A stretch of 7,172 bases of DNA. It comes from Nitrospiria bacterium. Its GTDB lineage: Bacteria > Nitrospirota > CAKKRA01 > 9FT-COMBO-42-15. The stretch spans positions 1-7,172 of the forward strand of contig CAKKRA010000400.1 in assembly GCA_919902475.1 (NCBI GenBank), written 5' to 3'. A program made the translations under genes and the position numbers. Position 1 is the first letter of the stretch; each line of letters begins with the position of its first letter. Under the pieces are notes generated by a model that worked only from the letters and a program-made list of their open reading frames with translations, was not told where the DNA came from and did no database searches. Positions 5,199 to 7,172 of this stretch are shown in pieces.

Positions 5199-5696
5199 AT
5201 GTTGGATAAAAAAGGTTTTACCATTATTGAGTTGTTGATCGTTTTGGCAATTGTAGGGATTATTATAACCCTTGCTGTATCATCAATGGCAAATACGATC
5301 CCTCATCTAAGACTGAATGATTCAGTAGGAGAACTTGTATCAAGAATAAATCTGGCAAGGTCTGCAGCAATAGCAAGAAATAAGGCATATGTTGTTTCTT
5401 TTAATAAACTTGAAAATACATATAATATCTTTATGGATGATAATGAGAACTGGCAGAGAGAGGATGATGAAGATACAATCACTGATAGACAGATGACTAA
5501 GGGGGTTTCAATAGTTAAGGTCTCTTTTAGCTTTGGAACAACTGCCTTTGGATATGATGGAAGCGGGCTTCCATTGAAGAACAGGATAGGCTCGGTATGT
5601 TTAAAAAATGATAAGGATGAATATCATAAAATCTCTGCTTCATGGAATGGGAGGGCAAAGGTGTATAAGAATGTTAAGAAAAAGGAGTGCGAGTGA
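5199..5696 (+). CDS. GspH/FimT-family pseudopilin (type IV pilin-like prepilin)
   Basis: The protein has a class III prepilin signal: leader MLDKKG, then FTIIELLIVLAIVGIIITLAV. Prepilin peptidase would cut between Gly6 and Phe7, leaving Glu at mature position 5 (Glu11) and a hydrophobic helix to about residue 27. The 165 residues, the segment LVSRINLARSAAIARNKAYVVSF (47-69) and the C-terminal SFGTTAFGYDGSGLP and ISASWNGRAKVY blocks fit minor pseudopilins of the GspH/FimT type, which sit at the tip of type II secretion or type IV pilus fibres and help start assembly. Cys134 and Cys164 could form a disulfide. It stands alone: no PilV, PilW, PilX or Gsp gene is adjacent. It has its own sigma-54 promoter and a strong ribosome binding site, so expression is likely activator-dependent. 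Which machine it serves is unknown. Confidence 0.9.
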   Translation: MLDKKGFTIIELLIVLAIVGIIITLAVSSMANTIPHLRLNDSVGELVSRINLARSAAIARNKAYVVSFNKLENTYNIFMDDNENWQREDDEDTITDRQMTKGVSIVKVSFSFGTTAFGYDGSGLPLKNRIGSVCLKNDKDEYHKISASWNGRAKVYKNVKKKECE

Positions 5697-5750
5697 TTTC
5701 TAAAAACTTTTGCTTGCATATTTATTTTATTTTAATAAAATATAGACAAG

Positions 5751-6251
5751 ATGTTAGTCAGACTTCTTTACACCTCCTTTAATTCTCCAATAGGCAAAAT
5801 CCATCTTGCATTAACAGAAAAGGGCTTGTGTGAAATAGGCATCAGGGAAAGTGAAAAGAGGTTCATAGAGTCTTTGCAAATGACATACAACATAAAGCCT
5901 GTAAAGAATGCCGCAGCCTTTAAGGACATTGTGAAACTTTTAGAAAGGTATCTGAATGGTGAAAGGCTTAAGATTGATATCCCATTTGATTTAAAAGGCA
6001 CCTCTTTTGAAAAAAAGGTTTGGAAGGCGCTTTTGAGAATCCCCTATGGTAGAACAAAAAGCTACGGCGAGATTGCAAAGGAGATTGGCTTGCCAAATGG
6101 CGCAAGGGCAGTTGGCAATGCCTGCGGCAAAAACCCCATTCCAATTATCATCCCCTGTCACAGGGTTATTGCAGGTAACGACGGTTTAGGCGGGTATACA
6201 GGGGGGATAGGGATTAAAAAGAGGCTGTTGAGGATTGAATGTGTATTATGA
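5751..6251 (+). CDS. ogt: Methylated-DNA--protein-cysteine S-methyltransferase
   Basis: This suicide repair protein moves the alkyl group from O6-alkylguanine (and O4-alkylthymine) in DNA to its own cysteine. The 166 residues match single-domain Ogt. The N-terminal domain runs to about residue 80. The C-terminal DNA-binding domain has FEKKVWKALLRIPYGRTKSYGEIAKEIG (86-113), the recognition segment with arginine finger Arg119 in ARAVGNACGKNP, and the active site IPCHRVI with Cys136, followed by GLGGYTGG. All key residues are intact. No good Shine-Dalgarno precedes the ATG (only ACAAG), and there is no alternative start, so translation may be weak or depend on read-through from the pseudopilin gene 54 bp upstream. 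Its last 6 bp overlap the end of ftsH on the opposite strand. Confidence 0.95.
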   Translation: MLVRLLYTSFNSPIGKIHLALTEKGLCEIGIRESEKRFIESLQMTYNIKPVKNAAAFKDIVKLLERYLNGERLKIDIPFDLKGTSFEKKVWKALLRIPYGRTKSYGEIAKEIGLPNGARAVGNACGKNPIPIIIPCHRVIAGNDGLGGYTGGIGIKKRLLRIECVL

Positions 6252-7172
6252 TGCCAGGATTTTTCTCAACTCGTCTCCCTCAATCACCTCTTTCTCAATA
6301 AGTAGTTTTCCAAGGGTTATGAGCTTATCCTTTTTATCTTCTAAAATCTTTCTTACCCTGCTATGCGTTTCATTTATTGTTTTCTTTACCTCTTCATCAA
6401 TCAGCCTTGATGTCTCTTCGCTGAATTCGGATGTTGGCGTATATCCTATATCAAGAAACAAGGGTTTTTTTCCAGTTCCAAATGTCACAGGCCCAAGTTT
6501 CTCGCTCATTCCGTATTCAACAACCATGCTCCTTGCAATGCCTGTTGCCCGCTCAAGGTCGTTCTGTGCGCCAGTTGAGATTTCATTAAATATGACCTCT
6601 TCTGCAACCCTCCCGCCAAGTAATACTGCAAGCCTGTCTAATAGCTCTGCTTTGGTTAGCAGATACCTGTCCTCTGTTGGAAGCTGCAATGTATAGCCAA
6701 GCGCTGCTATGCCGCGGGGTATTATAGAGACCCTGTGCACCTTGTCTGCATGAGGCACACTCTCTGCAACGATTGCATGGCCTGATTCATGATATGCAAT
6801 AATCTCCTGTTCCTTCTTGCTTATGACCTTCTTTTTCTTTTCAAGACCTGCAATAAGCCGGTTGATTGCCTCTTCAAAATCAGAAAGCTCAACTGAATTT
6901 TTATTTTTCCTTGCTGCAAGTATTGCTGCCTCATTTACAACATTTGCCAAATCCGCGCCTGCAAAGCCAGGCGTCCTTGCTGCAATGAGCTTTAAGTCCA
7001 CATCCTTAGAGACCTTTACATTCTTTGTGTGAATCTTTAATATATCTTCCCTCCCTTTTATATCTGGCCTGTCAACGAGTATGTGCCTGTCAAACCTTCC
7101 GGGCCTTAGTAATGCAGGGTCAAGTATCTCTGGCCTGTTTGTTGCTGCCATGATTATAATACCTTTTTTGGT
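6246..7172 (-). CDS. ftsH: ATP-dependent zinc metalloprotease FtsH (C-terminal half, partial)
   Basis: FtsH is a membrane-anchored AAA+ protease that degrades misfolded membrane proteins and short-lived regulators. The frame runs off the right edge; about 308 of roughly 600 residues are present. Reading from the edge, TKKGIIIMAATNRPEILDPALLRPGRFDR is the second region of homology with its arginine fingers. The AAA lid follows (TPGFAGADLANVVNEAAILAAR). The peptidase domain has the zinc site HESGH (6777-6791) and STGAQNDLERAT with the third ligand Asp. A charged helical tail ends in RKILAS. The Met encoded at 7149-7151 is internal (family pattern VIAATNRP), not a start. The membrane segments and Walker motifs lie outside the window. 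The gene converges on ogt with a 6-bp overlap and no visible terminator between them. Confidence 0.97.
   Translation of the reverse strand, partial: TKKGIIIMAATNRPEILDPALLRPGRFDRHILVDRPDIKGREDILKIHTKNVKVSKDVDLKLIAARTPGFAGADLANVVNEAAILAARKNKNSVELSDFEEAINRLIAGLEKKKKVISKKEQEIIAYHESGHAIVAESVPHADKVHRVSIIPRGIAALGYTLQLPTEDRYLLTKAELLDRLAVLLGGRVAEEVIFNEISTGAQNDLERATGIARSMVVEYGMSEKLGPVTFGTGKKPLFLDIGYTPTSEFSEETSRLIDEEVKKTINETHSRVRKILEDKKDKLITLGKLLIEKEVIEGDELRKILAS

Noticed and set aside
5724..5741. ATTTTAT/ATAAAAT hairpin between the pseudopilin gene and ogt
   Set aside because: The 7-bp stem is entirely A/T and not followed by a distinct T-run. In AT-rich DNA this is expected by chance and too weak to call a terminator.
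5710..5746. Promoter for ogt (TTGCTT with TAATAA or TATAGA)
   Set aside because: Neither -10 candidate pairs with a good -35 at correct spacing, so ogt may be read from the sigma-54 promoter or from an unrecognised promoter.
6235..6696. 153-codon Ser-rich open frame on the + strand
   Set aside because: It is the antisense of the ftsH protease domain, with composition typical of a shadow frame, and ftsH is unmistakable.
7149..7151. Met codon as the start of a short FtsH-like protein
   Set aside because: The frame continues through TKKGIII to the window edge and matches the internal AAA+ second region of homology, so this is an internal Met of a full-length ftsH.

Overview
The window looks like chromosomal DNA of a Gram-negative-type, moderately AT-rich bacterium (about 40% G+C by eye, many ATA and AGG codons). 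A Roadblock/LC7 gene next to core metabolism, a pseudopilin gene behind a sigma-54 promoter, and the order aroQ / Xaa-Pro peptidase / efp / accB / accC would fit a deltaproteobacterial (Desulfobacterota) or Nitrospirota-like lineage. That placement is an inference; no marker here fixes the taxon.

Layout. Position 1-197 is the 3' end of an unrecognised Lys/Pro-rich protein, overlapping by ATGA a Roadblock/LC7-like protein (194-550). After a 233-bp gap filled by a nested inverted-repeat element come aroQ (784-1233), an M24-family Xaa-Pro peptidase (1238-2308) and efp (2358-2918), all on the + strand. A second gap of about 230 bp holds a second, oppositely oriented copy of the repeat core. Then follow accB (3147-3626) and accC (3626-4969), which share one base. 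A strong 13-bp hairpin over the accC stop codon closes the cluster. A third gap carries a textbook GG-N10-GC sigma-54 promoter in front of a solitary GspH/FimT-type pseudopilin gene (5199-5696). It is followed by ogt (5751-6251). The 3' half of ftsH (6246-7172, minus strand) converges on ogt with a 6-bp tail-to-tail overlap.

How the genes relate. AroQ makes 3-dehydroshikimate for aromatic amino acids. The peptidase trims N-terminal Xaa-Pro. EF-P rescues ribosomes stalled on polyproline. AccB and AccC form the biotin-carrier and biotin-carboxylase parts of acetyl-CoA carboxylase for fatty acid synthesis. The same neighbourhood (aroQ-papA-efp ... accB-accC) is known in Bacillus subtilis, where the spoIIIA operon sits between efp and accB; here that slot holds only a repeat. 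The pseudopilin, ogt (DNA repair) and ftsH (membrane protein quality control) look like separate units.

The coding content is conserved housekeeping. I see no convincing new multi-gene system. The parts that most deserve a second look are non-coding: the pair of inverted, structured repeats bracketing aroQ-pepQ-efp, and the sigma-54 promoter with a 21-bp-phased direct repeat upstream of a lone pseudopilin.
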